DNA of 19,700 bases from an uncultured Lachnospiraceae bacterium (GCA_910577835.1 CAJTOU010000041.1:7110-26809), one strand, 5' to 3'. Positions 1 through 7,916 are shown, counted from the stretch's first letter. Numbers and translations are program-made. Notes: a model not told the origin generated them from the letters alone.

Positions 1-108
1 TCTGTTTTTGAATATATCGAAGGGTACTACAATTCCAAAAGACCACACAGCACACTGAACATGCTTACTCCAAATGAGACAGAGGCTTTCTACTGGGAGC
101 AGGATTAG
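1..108 (+). CDS. IS3-family transposase OrfB, C-terminal fragment (cut by window edge)
   Basis: The reading frame is open from base 1 and ends at TAG 106-108, giving 35 residues. The stretch YIEGYYNSKRPHSTL followed by TPNE is the hallmark C-terminus of IS3-family (IS150/IS3 subgroup) DDE integrases, just after the catalytic glutamate region. Only the tail is in the window, so whether the rest of the transposase is intact cannot be seen. It is on the plus strand, opposite to nearly all neighbouring genes, as expected for an inserted element. It lies about 200 bases beyond the 3' end of the histidine kinase gene. Confidence 0.9.
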   Translation, partial: SVFEYIEGYYNSKRPHSTLNMLTPNETEAFYWEQD

Positions 109-168
109 ACTGCTCCCTCAACTTTTTTCACAAAAATGTGTCTACTTACTTGACTATGGTTCTCTCCA
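1..168 (+). mobile_element. Right end of an IS3-family insertion sequence
   Basis: This covers the transposase tail plus the short non-coding stretch after its stop. GTGTCTACTTACTTGACTA at 139-157 resembles the terminal inverted repeats seen at IS3-family ends. The exact outer boundary cannot be fixed because the left end is outside the window; 150 to 170 is a reasonable range. Confidence 0.45.
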
Positions 169-316
169 TGTATAGGACATGGGTCTTCATATGGACAATT
201 TTTGTCATGTTTGCAACATTGAATTAAACCAGTATCTTTACCAAAAGTTATCTGATTCTTTTTTTATCTTGTTTTTTATATTTATACACCACACGGATTT
301 CCTTTCTATTCTTTTA

Positions 317-1327
317 TCAGCCATTTAACTCATAATACTTGTTTCTCCCAAACCCAATCCCCACTCTCGTATATTCCCCCTTCTCCGACTCAATAAAAAT
401 CCTATGTCCCATCTTATCACAGAGCTTTTTGCATATAAATAGCCCCATTCCCGTAGCTTCCTTCACTCTCCTTCCATTTTTTCCCGTAAAGCTCTTCTCA
501 AACACCCTCCCTATATCACTTTTCTCCACTCCTATCCCATGGTCCTCTATAAACAGCCATACAATATTCTTTTCCTCTTTTCCAGAAAACCCAAGATACC
601 CTTCGTCCGCCTTCTTATACTTCACACTGTTATTCACTATCTGTCCCAGTATAAACTCCAGCCACTTAGAATCTGTATAAACCTCAATTCCCAAATTTTC
701 TTTTTCTATCTGAAATCTATTCCCAATTAACAAATCCTTATTTTCAACCATCACTTTATTCACTATACTTTCCAGACTGACCTTCTTCAATAAATAATCC
801 TTCTGCGGCGCATCCGCTCTTGCATAAAATAAAATCTGTTCTACATAATAATACAGTTTCATCAACTGAAGCTTCTGTTTTTCCATATCCATATTTTTAT
901 TATAATTCATAAGCATCATATTTGATATTGGTATCTTGACTTCATGAATCCACATTTCAATATATTCCTTAAACTCGGAAACCGACGACTCCATATCATT
1001 TATTTTTTCCTGCATAGCTTTTCCAATCTCATATAAAGCATCACATAAAATCTGTCCCTCATAAAATGCAGGAGTTTCCACCATCTCACTAATCAGATAT
1101 TTCTGGTCCAGCATATTTATCCTGTGAAGAAAATCCCGATAAAATCCCCACTTTATTAAATATTCCCGCACTTCTGCAAACACTAACGCCACAGTTATAA
1201 TAAACCATACAAAAACAACATATTCATACGGGATTTTCATTTCAATTCCCAACAGAATCATACAAAATATAACACAAATATACCCGTAGATAACCGGCAT
1301 CTTTTCCTTGATAAAATCTCTCTTCAT
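317..1327 (-). CDS. BceS-like intramembrane-sensing sensor histidine kinase
   Basis: The product is a 336-residue membrane kinase that would phosphorylate the regulator encoded just upstream. Two membrane helices (about 12-28 and 34-52) are separated by only a few residues, the layout of intramembrane-sensing kinases. The H-box is EMWIHEVKIP with His128, followed by the BceS-typical YYVEQILFYAR. The N-box is QIVNNSVKY (Asn233), the G1 box DHGIGV (262-267) and the G2 box GMGLFICK. All catalytic boxes are present. The start ATG overlaps the regulator stop (ATGA, 1324-1327), so the two are translationally coupled. In characterised relatives such kinases sense antimicrobial peptides together with a BceAB-type ABC transporter. 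None is adjacent here, because the downstream DNA is an IS end. The ligand is unknown. Confidence 0.9.
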   Translation of the reverse strand: MKRDFIKEKMPVIYGYICVIFCMILLGIEMKIPYEYVVFVWFIITVALVFAEVREYLIKWGFYRDFLHRINMLDQKYLISEMVETPAFYEGQILCDALYEIGKAMQEKINDMESSVSEFKEYIEMWIHEVKIPISNMMLMNYNKNMDMEKQKLQLMKLYYYVEQILFYARADAPQKDYLLKKVSLESIVNKVMVENKDLLIGNRFQIEKENLGIEVYTDSKWLEFILGQIVNNSVKYKKADEGYLGFSGKEEKNIVWLFIEDHGIGVEKSDIGRVFEKSFTGKNGRRVKEATGMGLFICKKLCDKMGHRIFIESEKGEYTRVGIGFGRNKYYELNG

Positions 1328-1989
1328 TCTATTAAATATCCCTGTCCTCTTTTTGTTTTTATTATATTTTCCAGTCCACAGTCTTCCAGCTTTTTACGAA
1401 TCCGTGTCATATTTACTGTCAGTGTATTATCGTCGATAAACTCTTCCGATTCCCACAAATCACTGATTAAACTGTCTCGTGAAACAATCTTTCCTTTATT
1501 TTTAATTAAAAACGTCAATATTCTCATTTCGTTTTTTGTCAGTTCAACACAGATATGGTTCACTGTCATATTTCCTCTTCCAATATCAAGCCTTATCTCT
1601 TTATATTCAATAACTGAATTATCTGTATACTCTGTTCTTCTGAATACCGCTTCTATATGAAGCAGCAGAATCGTAGGATTATAAGGCTTCGCAATAAAAT
1701 CATCCGCTCCATAGGTCATACAGAGCACTTCATCCATTTCCGTATTTTTACTTGTTACCATAATCACTGGAACTGTTGATATTTTACGAAATTCCCGAAG
1801 AAGATACTGTCCGTCTATATTCGGCAATGTAATATCCAAAAGTATTAAATCTGCCTGACTGTCAAGCATTTTCTCCAATGCACAGCTAAAATCTGTCAAA
1901 GTAATACCTTCATATCCATTTTGATGCAGCAGATATTTTAGTTCCTCCTGCAAGCCCACATCATCTTCTATAATTAAAATTCTTTTCAT
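1324..1989 (-). CDS. OmpR/BceR-family response regulator
   Basis: The product is a 221-residue DNA-binding regulator. The N-terminal receiver has the acidic pair Asp9-Asp10, phospho-acceptor Asp52 (LLLDITLP), Thr79 and Lys101 (AKPYNP). The C-terminal winged helix (about 125-221) is of the OmpR type, with the typical ELTKNEMRIL and RIRKKLEDCG stretches. The ATG is preceded by GGAGAACAGGC, a good Shine-Dalgarno at normal spacing. It is the first gene of a two-gene operon with the histidine kinase, joined by a 4-base overlap. Family knowledge suggests control of a detoxification or peptide-resistance transporter, but the target genes are not in this window. Confidence 0.92.
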   Translation of the reverse strand: MKRILIIEDDVGLQEELKYLLHQNGYEGITLTDFSCALEKMLDSQADLILLDITLPNIDGQYLLREFRKISTVPVIMVTSKNTEMDEVLCMTYGADDFIAKPYNPTILLLHIEAVFRRTEYTDNSVIEYKEIRLDIGRGNMTVNHICVELTKNEMRILTFLIKNKGKIVSRDSLISDLWESEEFIDDNTLTVNMTRIRKKLEDCGLENIIKTKRGQGYLIE

Positions 1990-2188
1990 GCCTGTTCTCC
2001 AAATTCTTCAATTAACACTAATACTGATTACCCAAATCATATAACCAATAGCAATATTGATTACTTAAATTATCTGCCATTCACCAATATCCATATGTAA
2101 TCAATCAAAAGTTCATTCACATTCATTACATCATAGAAAAACTGCCGTATTAAGTAGTATAAATTCTTCTTAATACGGCAGCTTCTTT
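1990..2188. other. AT-rich intergenic region upstream of the two-component operon
   Basis: The 199 bases hold no credible ORF. They must contain the promoter of the regulator/kinase operon, but no clear consensus pair was found. The right end holds the terminator of the CheX-receiver gene. Confidence 0.6.
2136..2181 (-). terminator. Intrinsic terminator of the CheX-receiver fusion gene
   Basis: A perfect 13-bp stem, CTGCCGTATTAAG (2142-2154) against CTTAATACGGCAG (2169-2181), has a 14-base loop. Read on the minus strand it is followed by TTTTTC. It starts 8 bases after the stop of the CheX-receiver gene. Confidence 0.9.
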
Positions 2189-3490
2189 TTATTTTACCAT
2201 TTCTTCCAGAGTTCTTCTGACTTTTTCCTTATCAAAAGGCTTAACTACAAATTTCTCAGCGCCTATCTTTAATGCCTGTATTACCTTTACCTGCTGTCCT
2301 GCTGCTGTTATCATAACAACTTTGGCTTTTTTGTCAAACTTCATGATTTCTTCCAGAGCTTCCAGCCCGTCCATTACCGGCATGGTAATATCAAGCGTAA
2401 GAATATCCGGCTTATTTTTTTTGTATTCCTCAATTGCCTCTTTTCCATTGACAGCCTCGCCTACAACGACATAGCCCATATCTTCCACCATATTTCGGAG
2501 CATTTTTCTGATAAAGATAGAATCATCTACAATCACAATCGAAGCTTTGGCATCTCCTTTATCTACCGACCCCTCCTGTTTCTTATAATCAAAAATATAT
2601 GGCTCTTTACCCAGCTCAATTTTGCTGTCCACAGCAATAAACATTTTTACCTCTTTGCCATGAATGTACAATGGAATTGTATACCCAACTCCGACAGTCT
2701 CCTGATTGAGATATGTCACCGGAGGCACCATATCAACCTCCACATCCCTTGCAGCTAAATCTGTTGCCAACAGTCCATTACAAATATTTGCAAATTCGCC
2801 GACTGCATCGAACACCTTATCCTGTCCATGCAGCTCAGAACCTACAAAACCGGAAGCAAGAGCAACCATTCCGGAATTGTCCCATTCTCCGGAAAAAGCA
2901 AGAACAATATCATGCTTTCCTACCAGCCGCTGTACTACCATGCTTTTATAGGCAAATTTATTTGTGCGCTTTACCTTTCCGATATAGAAATCATCGGTAA
3001 CAAATCTGACAAGGTTTCTAAGTACAAGTGCTACCAGTTCTGGTACATATGGTTTGGATACGTATACAAACGCCGGAACAATTTCATCAAAATCGTTTTC
3101 TTTTAATGCATCCATCTCATCATCTGAAAATCCATAATATTTCTGAAACTCATCAACATATTCTGTCGCTTCTTCCATGGAAATATCCTTCATATCTGTA
3201 AATATCTGAATAAACTTCATATACATATTTCCCTGTTTTGTCAACAGGCTGACTACCTGGTCTTCTGTCAGATATCCACATTCCACTGCTATTACACCGA
3301 ACCTTTTATCCTGCTGTACCTGAAGGTAATTTACCTCTTTTACCTGCTGTTCCGTCATCAGATTTTGAGCTACTGCAATCGTTCCAAGCTTCAGTCTTTC
3401 ATCTTCCTGTCTTGTCAAAATCACATCAAGCTCTATGTCCGTGATGACATTCTGCTCTACTAAATATTTCCCAAATAACTGATTAAACAT
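2189..3490 (-). CDS. MshEN-like / CheX / receiver fusion protein (chemotaxis phosphatase-type)
   Basis: The product is a 433-residue three-part cytoplasmic signalling protein. Residues 5-86 contain three 24-residue repeats (5-28, 34-57, 63-86) separated by exactly 5 residues, each of the form xLGxx..V..G/N..(4)L...L..Q. This is the layout of the MshEN domain, a c-di-GMP receptor module. Only the third repeat has the Arg, Gly and Gln of the motif (Arg63, Gly72, Gln86). Residues about 140-300 are a CheX/CheC-like phosphatase domain with the ExxNxxxG signature at Glu232, Asn235 and Gly239. Residues about 317-433 are a CheY-like receiver with Asp322/Asp323, Asp367, Thr395 and Lys417. AGGAG precedes the ATG. 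It follows the chemoreceptor gene by 75 bases on the same strand. Likely role (inference): dephosphorylating CheY or its own receiver under c-di-GMP control. Confidence 0.85.
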   Translation of the reverse strand: MFNQLFGKYLVEQNVITDIELDVILTRQEDERLKLGTIAVAQNLMTEQQVKEVNYLQVQQDKRFGVIAVECGYLTEDQVVSLLTKQGNMYMKFIQIFTDMKDISMEEATEYVDEFQKYYGFSDDEMDALKENDFDEIVPAFVYVSKPYVPELVALVLRNLVRFVTDDFYIGKVKRTNKFAYKSMVVQRLVGKHDIVLAFSGEWDNSGMVALASGFVGSELHGQDKVFDAVGEFANICNGLLATDLAARDVEVDMVPPVTYLNQETVGVGYTIPLYIHGKEVKMFIAVDSKIELGKEPYIFDYKKQEGSVDKGDAKASIVIVDDSIFIRKMLRNMVEDMGYVVVGEAVNGKEAIEEYKKNKPDILTLDITMPVMDGLEALEEIMKFDKKAKVVMITAAGQQVKVIQALKIGAEKFVVKPFDKEKVRRTLEEMVK

Positions 3491-3565
3491 ACACTCTTCT
3501 CCTTAGCACAATATTTTTACATACCTATAATTTAACATATTTACCACAACTTATCAATATTATTC

Positions 3566-5278
3566 TTAATATTCATCCTTTAATGTAAAATGTCCAACCA
3601 GATCGCCCATATTAATTGCCTGCGCAGCAAGCTCCTCACTCGTAGCGGATGTCTCCTCGGCAGTTGCCGAATTAGACTGCACTACCTCTGAAATCTGAGT
3701 TACGCCAGCCTCTGCCTGCTCCATAACCTCTGCCTGCTTTGCTGAAATCTCGCTTAATTCCCTAGAAGAATCTGCAATGGCCTTAATACCATTCACCACT
3801 TCCACCAGAGACGCTGCTACACTTTCAGCAGCCCTGTTTCCTTCATTGACTTCCTGAATAGAGCTTTCAATTAATTCACGTGTATCAACCGCAGACTGTG
3901 CGCTCTGCTCTGCAAGATTACGAATCTGCTCTGCAACTACCGCAAATCCCTTTCCTGCTTCTCCTGCTCTTGCCGCCTCAATTGCTGCATTTAACGACAA
4001 CAGATTTGTCTGACTGGCAATATCTTCAATCTCTGAAATAATATTTTCTATCTTCTGTGAAGTTTCACTGATACGATTCATTGCGCTTACCATGGCTTCC
4101 ATTGCTCCACGGCTGTTATCTGCCTGTTCGGCATACTTCTGCGCCTGCGTATAGCTTTCCTCCACGTGTCTTGCGGATTCCTGTATACCTTCTGTAATAT
4201 TTGTAATGGTAGCCTGCAATTCCTGTACAGATGCCGCCTGGTCTGTTGCACCCTCAGCCAGTGCCTGTGCTGCTTCTGCCAGATTACCGGAGCCTGCGGA
4301 TACCTGTACAGATGCATCATTTATCTGATTCAAAGTTTCATTCATCTGCTTGTTCATCTCACGCATAGAACTCAACAATTGCCCGAATTCACCCATATAT
4401 TTCTCTTCTATCTTTGTATCAATCGCATAATTTCCATTTGCCATATCATTCATCAGTTCTCCGGCATCGCTTATAATCAGCTCCAAATCATGGGCCATCT
4501 GCTGCGATTCCTGTATCATGTCAGCAACTTCATCCTTGGAAACTGTCTCAGGAAACGCAGACTTTAAATCTCCCTTTGCAAAAGTTTTGAAACGTTCTCC
4601 CATTGCTATAATAGGATTGGCAATACCCTTTGCAAGCGCATTTCCAAATCTCAGAGAAACAAAAATACTGACTATAATAATTACAATAATTATACCTACT
4701 ATCACGAACTGAAGAATTGCCAGAGTGTTTGCCAGTCTGTTTCCTTCATCCACATTATAATTCATCAGCTCAGCCAGACTGTTATATACATCGTCATAGG
4801 CAGGTCCCAACTGATTATATGCCATCTCCTGTGCCTCTGCGCTCTTCTCTGCATCCTTTGTTGCTCCTGTGGTAAGAACTTTCTCATCAATTTTCCAGAA
4901 CTCTTCCAATTCATCTGTTGCTGCCTGATAAAGCTTCTTTTCTTCATCTGATGTCAATCTGTTTTCCATTTCCTTCATATAATTCAGAAAATTCTGCTTT
5001 TTTTCATCATGCTGTTTTCTGGTAGCAGTAATCAGCGCATCATCGTTATAACCGATAGTTGCACGGGTAGCACTTCTTGTATCTGCAAAGGTAACTAACG
5101 CCTTTCCGATATCACCCTGAGAAAACCCATAATTTGTCAATGCATACTTATATTTTCCCACCATAAAAATCATGGCAATACATGCAACTATGGCGGCTAT
5201 GCTGGCAATGGATACAACCAATACAAATCCATTTGTTATCTTTTTCTTGATTTTCATGTTATTAAATTTTTTCAGCAT
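3566..5278 (-). CDS. Methyl-accepting chemotaxis protein
   Basis: The product is a 570-residue transmembrane chemoreceptor that would control a CheA/CheW array. A basic N-terminus is followed by membrane helix 1 (about 17-41), an all-helical four-helix-bundle-like sensor region of about 145 residues, membrane helix 2 (about 185-209), a HAMP linker and a long cytoplasmic coiled coil. The signalling tip is clear: ASQTNLLSLNAAIEAARAGE, then GKGFAVVAEQIRNLA. No C-terminal CheR-tethering pentapeptide is visible. A longer frame begins at GTG 5335, but that adds 19 atypical residues with a weak SD. The ATG at 5278 has AAAGGA upstream at somewhat long spacing, and ATG 5257 (MKIKKKI) is another option. 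The sensor ligand cannot be inferred. Confidence 0.93.
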   Translation of the reverse strand: MLKKFNNMKIKKKITNGFVLVVSIASIAAIVACIAMIFMVGKYKYALTNYGFSQGDIGKALVTFADTRSATRATIGYNDDALITATRKQHDEKKQNFLNYMKEMENRLTSDEEKKLYQAATDELEEFWKIDEKVLTTGATKDAEKSAEAQEMAYNQLGPAYDDVYNSLAELMNYNVDEGNRLANTLAILQFVIVGIIIVIIIVSIFVSLRFGNALAKGIANPIIAMGERFKTFAKGDLKSAFPETVSKDEVADMIQESQQMAHDLELIISDAGELMNDMANGNYAIDTKIEEKYMGEFGQLLSSMREMNKQMNETLNQINDASVQVSAGSGNLAEAAQALAEGATDQAASVQELQATITNITEGIQESARHVEESYTQAQKYAEQADNSRGAMEAMVSAMNRISETSQKIENIISEIEDIASQTNLLSLNAAIEAARAGEAGKGFAVVAEQIRNLAEQSAQSAVDTRELIESSIQEVNEGNRAAESVAASLVEVVNGIKAIADSSRELSEISAKQAEVMEQAEAGVTQISEVVQSNSATAEETSATSEELAAQAINMGDLVGHFTLKDEY

Positions 5279-5526
5279 ACTTCTTATAATTCCTTTCTTT
5301 TGTGGCAATATATACTTATGGACGTATATACTCACGATTTCTTCTTATCATTCCATAATATTTTTATCCAAAATTTAACAGGCCCAAAAAAATTGTAAAC
5401 AAAAACTTATATTATAAAATAACTATAAACATTATATAATATCTGTAAACCAAAAGCAAGTAATATGTTAATTTTTCCGTATAAGTTTGAACTTTTTTCA
5501 TTGCGGAAAACAGAATATCTTATTTT

Positions 5527-6624
5527 TTATTGAATAATTACACTCGCACAGTTAATATCCTTTGCAAGGTCATATACCCTTCCGGACATAAGTCCTACCA
5601 CCTTTGGTCTTAATATATAATCAGGGTCATTTTCTACTACCTTTGCCTTTTCCCCATTGCTTAACTGCACAATAGAATTTGCCGGATAAAGAATCACACT
5701 TCCCAGAAAACTTTTCATTGCCGTAATGTCAAGCTCTCCTGTCAGCGACATAATCATCTCCACCGCATCTCTCTGTGAAAATGCTTTCTTATATGGCCGT
5801 TCTGTAACCAAGGCATCATAGATATCCGCCACTGACAGTATCTTTGCATAAATATCTATCTTTTCTGTTGACAACCCTAATGGATACCCTTTTCCGTTTA
5901 TCTTTTCATGATGCTGTAATACCCCCATTTTCACTCCGGGCGAAATATCTTTTTTATTTTTTAAAATCTGATAACCCAGAAGAGTATGCTGTTTCATCAG
6001 TGAAAATTCATCATCTGTAAGTCTGCCCGGCTTATTAAGCACCTCATTGGGTATTTTGGACTTTCCTATATCATGCAGGAGTCCCGCAATTCCGATTTCA
6101 TAGATTTCCTTTTCTGACAGGCCGTATTTTTTGGCTATAATCATTGACATGGTTGCAACATCCACGCTGTGTTTAAAAGTGTATTCATCACTGACCTTTA
6201 ATGCATTAATATCAACAGCTATGGCATCATTATCTGTAATCGCTCTCATCAGCTCATTTGTAATACTGCTGGTAGCATCTTCAAAATCCGCTGAGTCCGT
6301 ACTGCAATATAAAAACTGTACACCCTCCGCCACTCTGTTTTTTACGCTCTCTGAAAGCTTTACCTTTGAGCGGTCTGATACCATAAGTTTCTCTATCTTT
6401 TCCTCGGCCTTTTTAGATATTTTCACCTCCTCGCTGTCCGGGTCTTCCTCACCCTCACGAATGTATACACCGGCTATTTGAAGCTTCTTTAAAGAATCAA
6501 TCAAATATTCATCCAGAGCTGTACCACGGGCAATCAGAATACGCCCCTGCTGATTTTTTATCGTTTGTTCGATTTTCATTCCTTCTATTAATGACCTCGT
6601 TCTTACAAATCGTCTGGTTATCAA
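5527..6624 (-). CDS. HD-GYP domain cyclic-di-GMP phosphodiesterase
   Basis: The product is 365 residues from the chosen start. The N-terminal part (about 1-100) is the short regulatory region common in stand-alone HD-GYP proteins. The HD-GYP domain has HSVDVATMSM, the metal-binding GLLHDIGKSKIP, KQHTLLGYQIL and the diagnostic HHEKINGKGYP, then DIYDAL and RPYKKAFS. All catalytic motifs are present, so hydrolysis of c-di-GMP to pGpG/GMP is expected. The start is probably TTG at 6622-6624, because GGAGG sits exactly 7 bases upstream. An in-frame ATG at 6657 would place that SD inside the gene and has no SD of its own. It lies between pflA and the chemoreceptor on the same strand and shares a c-di-GMP theme with the MshEN-like protein. 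Confidence 0.9.
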   Translation of the reverse strand: MITRRFVRTRSLIEGMKIEQTIKNQQGRILIARGTALDEYLIDSLKKLQIAGVYIREGEEDPDSEEVKISKKAEEKIEKLMVSDRSKVKLSESVKNRVAEGVQFLYCSTDSADFEDATSSITNELMRAITDNDAIAVDINALKVSDEYTFKHSVDVATMSMIIAKKYGLSEKEIYEIGIAGLLHDIGKSKIPNEVLNKPGRLTDDEFSLMKQHTLLGYQILKNKKDISPGVKMGVLQHHEKINGKGYPLGLSTEKIDIYAKILSVADIYDALVTERPYKKAFSQRDAVEMIMSLTGELDITAMKSFLGSVILYPANSIVQLSNGEKAKVVENDPDYILRPKVVGLMSGRVYDLAKDINCASVIIQ

Positions 6625-6640
6625 AGCCCTGCCTCCTGTC
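6624..6640 (-). promoter_or_regulatory. Shine-Dalgarno deciding a TTG start for the HD-GYP gene
   Basis: On the minus strand CAGGAGGCAGGGCT is directly followed by TTG (6622-6624). The GGAGG core and 7-base spacer are ideal. The upstream in-frame ATG at 6655-6657 lacks any such signal. Confidence 0.7.
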
Positions 6641-6797
6641 TGACCTTTGTAATTCAATAAAGAAATTCTTCACAACTCTTTATTTTTTCCGTATTTTTTA
6701 TTATAACTAATATTTCAGGAATAATCAACCAAATCAAAGGATTTTGGACAAATAATTTTCTGTCAGAACTGAGATTTTGGTTTGGGTACAGAAAAAA

Positions 6798-7574
6798 CTA
6801 CTTCAGATATCCAATATAGTCAGCAGTTCCAAGTATTTTATCTGCCCGTTCAATTTCCTCCTCTGAAGGCGGACTGACTTCCTTCAATGCATAATCCAGA
6901 CCAAGCTCTTCCCATTTAAAGACGCCAAGTGTATGATAAGGCAACACTTCAAATCTCTGCACAGTGTTAAGCCTTTTTACAAATTCCGCAAGTTCTCTTA
7001 AATCCTTCTCATCATCTGTAACTCCCGGAACCAGTACATAACGAATCCACATATCCTTTCCCTGCTCCGACAAATACTGCGCCAAATCAAGAATATTTGC
7101 ATTTGTATGTCCGGTAAGCTTTTTATGTTTTTCGTCATTTATCTGCTTGATATCCAGCAGAAAAAGGTCTGTATATTTCAAAAGCTCATTAAATTTCGAA
7201 AAATAAGGCTCTTCTCTGGTAAACGGAGCACCGGAGGTATCAATACAGGTATGCACCTGTTTTTTCTTTGCAAGCCTGAAAACTTCTGTTACAAACTCTG
7301 TCTGCAGCAGAGCCTCGCCGCCGCTTACTGTAATTCCACCTTTTCTCTTCCAGTAGGTATGATAACGGTATGCCTGCTCAAACGCCTGCTTTGCGGTCAT
7401 CGTCTTTGCTTCTTTCAAAGCCCATGTATCCGGATTATGACAGTACTGACATCTCATAGGACACCCTTTTAAAAACAGAATAAATCTTATCCCCGGACCA
7501 TCCACAGAGCCGAAACTTTCAATCGAATGAATTCGTCCTGTAATTTCCTCCGGATTTTTATTTTCCAATCCCAT
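6798..7574 (-). CDS. pflA: Pyruvate formate-lyase activating enzyme (radical SAM)
   Basis: The product is 258 residues from the ATG at 7574, close to the usual 245-260. It uses S-adenosylmethionine and a [4Fe-4S] cluster to generate the glycyl radical on PflB. The cluster motif CxxxCxxC is GCPMRCQYCHNPDTW (Cys38, Cys42, Cys45). The typical SFGSVDGPGIRF precedes it, and the glycine-rich SAM site GGITVSGGEALLQ follows. WIRYVLVPG and LPYHTLG match known activases. The start is uncertain: ATG 7574, ATG 7586 and a TTG at 7616 are all in frame, and none has a good SD. A strong SD further upstream belongs to a different frame. It lies downstream of pflB on the same strand, separated by 342 bases of structured DNA. 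Confidence 0.95.
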   Translation of the reverse strand: MGLENKNPEEITGRIHSIESFGSVDGPGIRFILFLKGCPMRCQYCHNPDTWALKEAKTMTAKQAFEQAYRYHTYWKRKGGITVSGGEALLQTEFVTEVFRLAKKKQVHTCIDTSGAPFTREEPYFSKFNELLKYTDLFLLDIKQINDEKHKKLTGHTNANILDLAQYLSEQGKDMWIRYVLVPGVTDDEKDLRELAEFVKRLNTVQRFEVLPYHTLGVFKWEELGLDYALKEVSPPSEEEIERADKILGTADYIGYLK

Positions 7575-7605
7575 ATTTTGTACCATGCTGCAAGCGCAGT
7601 GCAAT

Positions 7606-7650
7606 TTATGACGCAAAACGTCTGAAATAAGGTTGAAAAAGCGCTTGCAA
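7606..7650 (-). other. Possible leader peptide or displaced start ahead of pflA
   Basis: GGAAAGGAGATAAG (7651-7664 on the minus strand) is followed immediately by TTG at 7648-7650. This opens a 14-codon frame (TTG CAA GCG CTT ... GCG TCA) ending in TAA at 7606-7608. The frame differs from pflA and ends about 30 bases before its ATG. It could be a translated leader that couples to pflA, or the sign of a frameshift at the pflA 5' end. Only the SD and frame are visible; translation is inferred. Confidence 0.35.
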
Positions 7651-7701
7651 CTTATCTCCTTTCCATAATTTTAATATTTTTTCAACCTTCTTTACCTTCA
7701 A

Positions 7702-7747
7702 AAATGGCAGGTAAAATATCTTTACAAAAATATTTTACCTGCCATTT
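7702..7747 (-). terminator. 18-bp perfect hairpin between pflB and pflA
   Basis: AAATGGCAGGTAAAATAT (7702-7719) is perfectly complementary to 7730-7747, with a 10-base loop. On the minus strand the second arm runs into TTTTTG. It could end or attenuate the pflB transcript before pflA, or protect the pflB mRNA 3' end. Confidence 0.7.
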
Positions 7748-7763
7748 ATTTAATTATGCGTAA

Positions 7764-7893
7764 GGAGCGAAAGATTTGTCTTTCACTCCCACATTTACTA
7801 GGCAATCAATGCAATCAGCCTGTGGCCAGTTACATAGTAATCATTGCTTGCATGATGTTCCCCTTGTAAGCAGGCGAAGCCACTGCACTTCAT
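7764..7893 (-). ncRNA. Candidate structured RNA in the pflB 3' untranslated region
   Basis: Three stem-loops lie in series between the pflB stop and the large hairpin. They are: 7764-7774 with 7779-7789 (11 pairs, 4-base loop); 7809-7820 with 7824-7835 (11 of 12 pairs, loop of 3), extended by 7802-7806 with 7843-7847; and 7870-7886 (GGC/GCC with an outer GCA/TGC). The G-U wobbles of the first two stems are pairs only on the minus-strand RNA. On the plus strand they become A-C mismatches. That favours transcription in the pflB direction. No known riboswitch class was recognised. A 31-codon ORF (7798-7893) overlaps it but has no well-placed SD. Confidence 0.4.
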
Positions 7894-7916
7894 TCTATAA
7901 TATTTTTTATTCCTGC

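Larger units (their letters stand above)
7617..7916. other. Structured pflB-pflA intergenic region
   Basis: This 300-base gap carries the SD/leader before pflA, an 18-bp perfect inverted repeat, and a run of further hairpins near the pflB stop. A 9-bp inverted repeat TGCAAGCGC (7589-7597) / GCGCTTGCA (7641-7649) flanks the possible leader frame. No convincing protein gene is present. Confidence 0.6.

Noticed and set aside
3491..3565. Flagellar sigma-28 promoter before the chemotaxis genes
   Set aside because: No match to the TAAA / GCCGATAA pattern was found here or upstream of the chemoreceptor.
7589..7649. Catabolite-response (cre) site upstream of pflA
   Set aside because: TGCAAGCG resembles half of the cre consensus, but the second half does not match at the required spacing.
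7798..7893. 31-codon minus-strand ORF starting MKCSGFACLQ between pflB and pflA
   Set aside because: The nearest SD-like AGGA is about 17 bases upstream, and the ORF coincides with strong hairpins. An RNA structure explains the sequence better, though a small protein cannot be excluded.
7617..7916. ZTP (pfl motif) riboswitch linked to the pfl genes
   Set aside because: The conserved sequence blocks of that class are not visible, and the class is named for its gene context rather than for pyruvate formate-lyase regulation.
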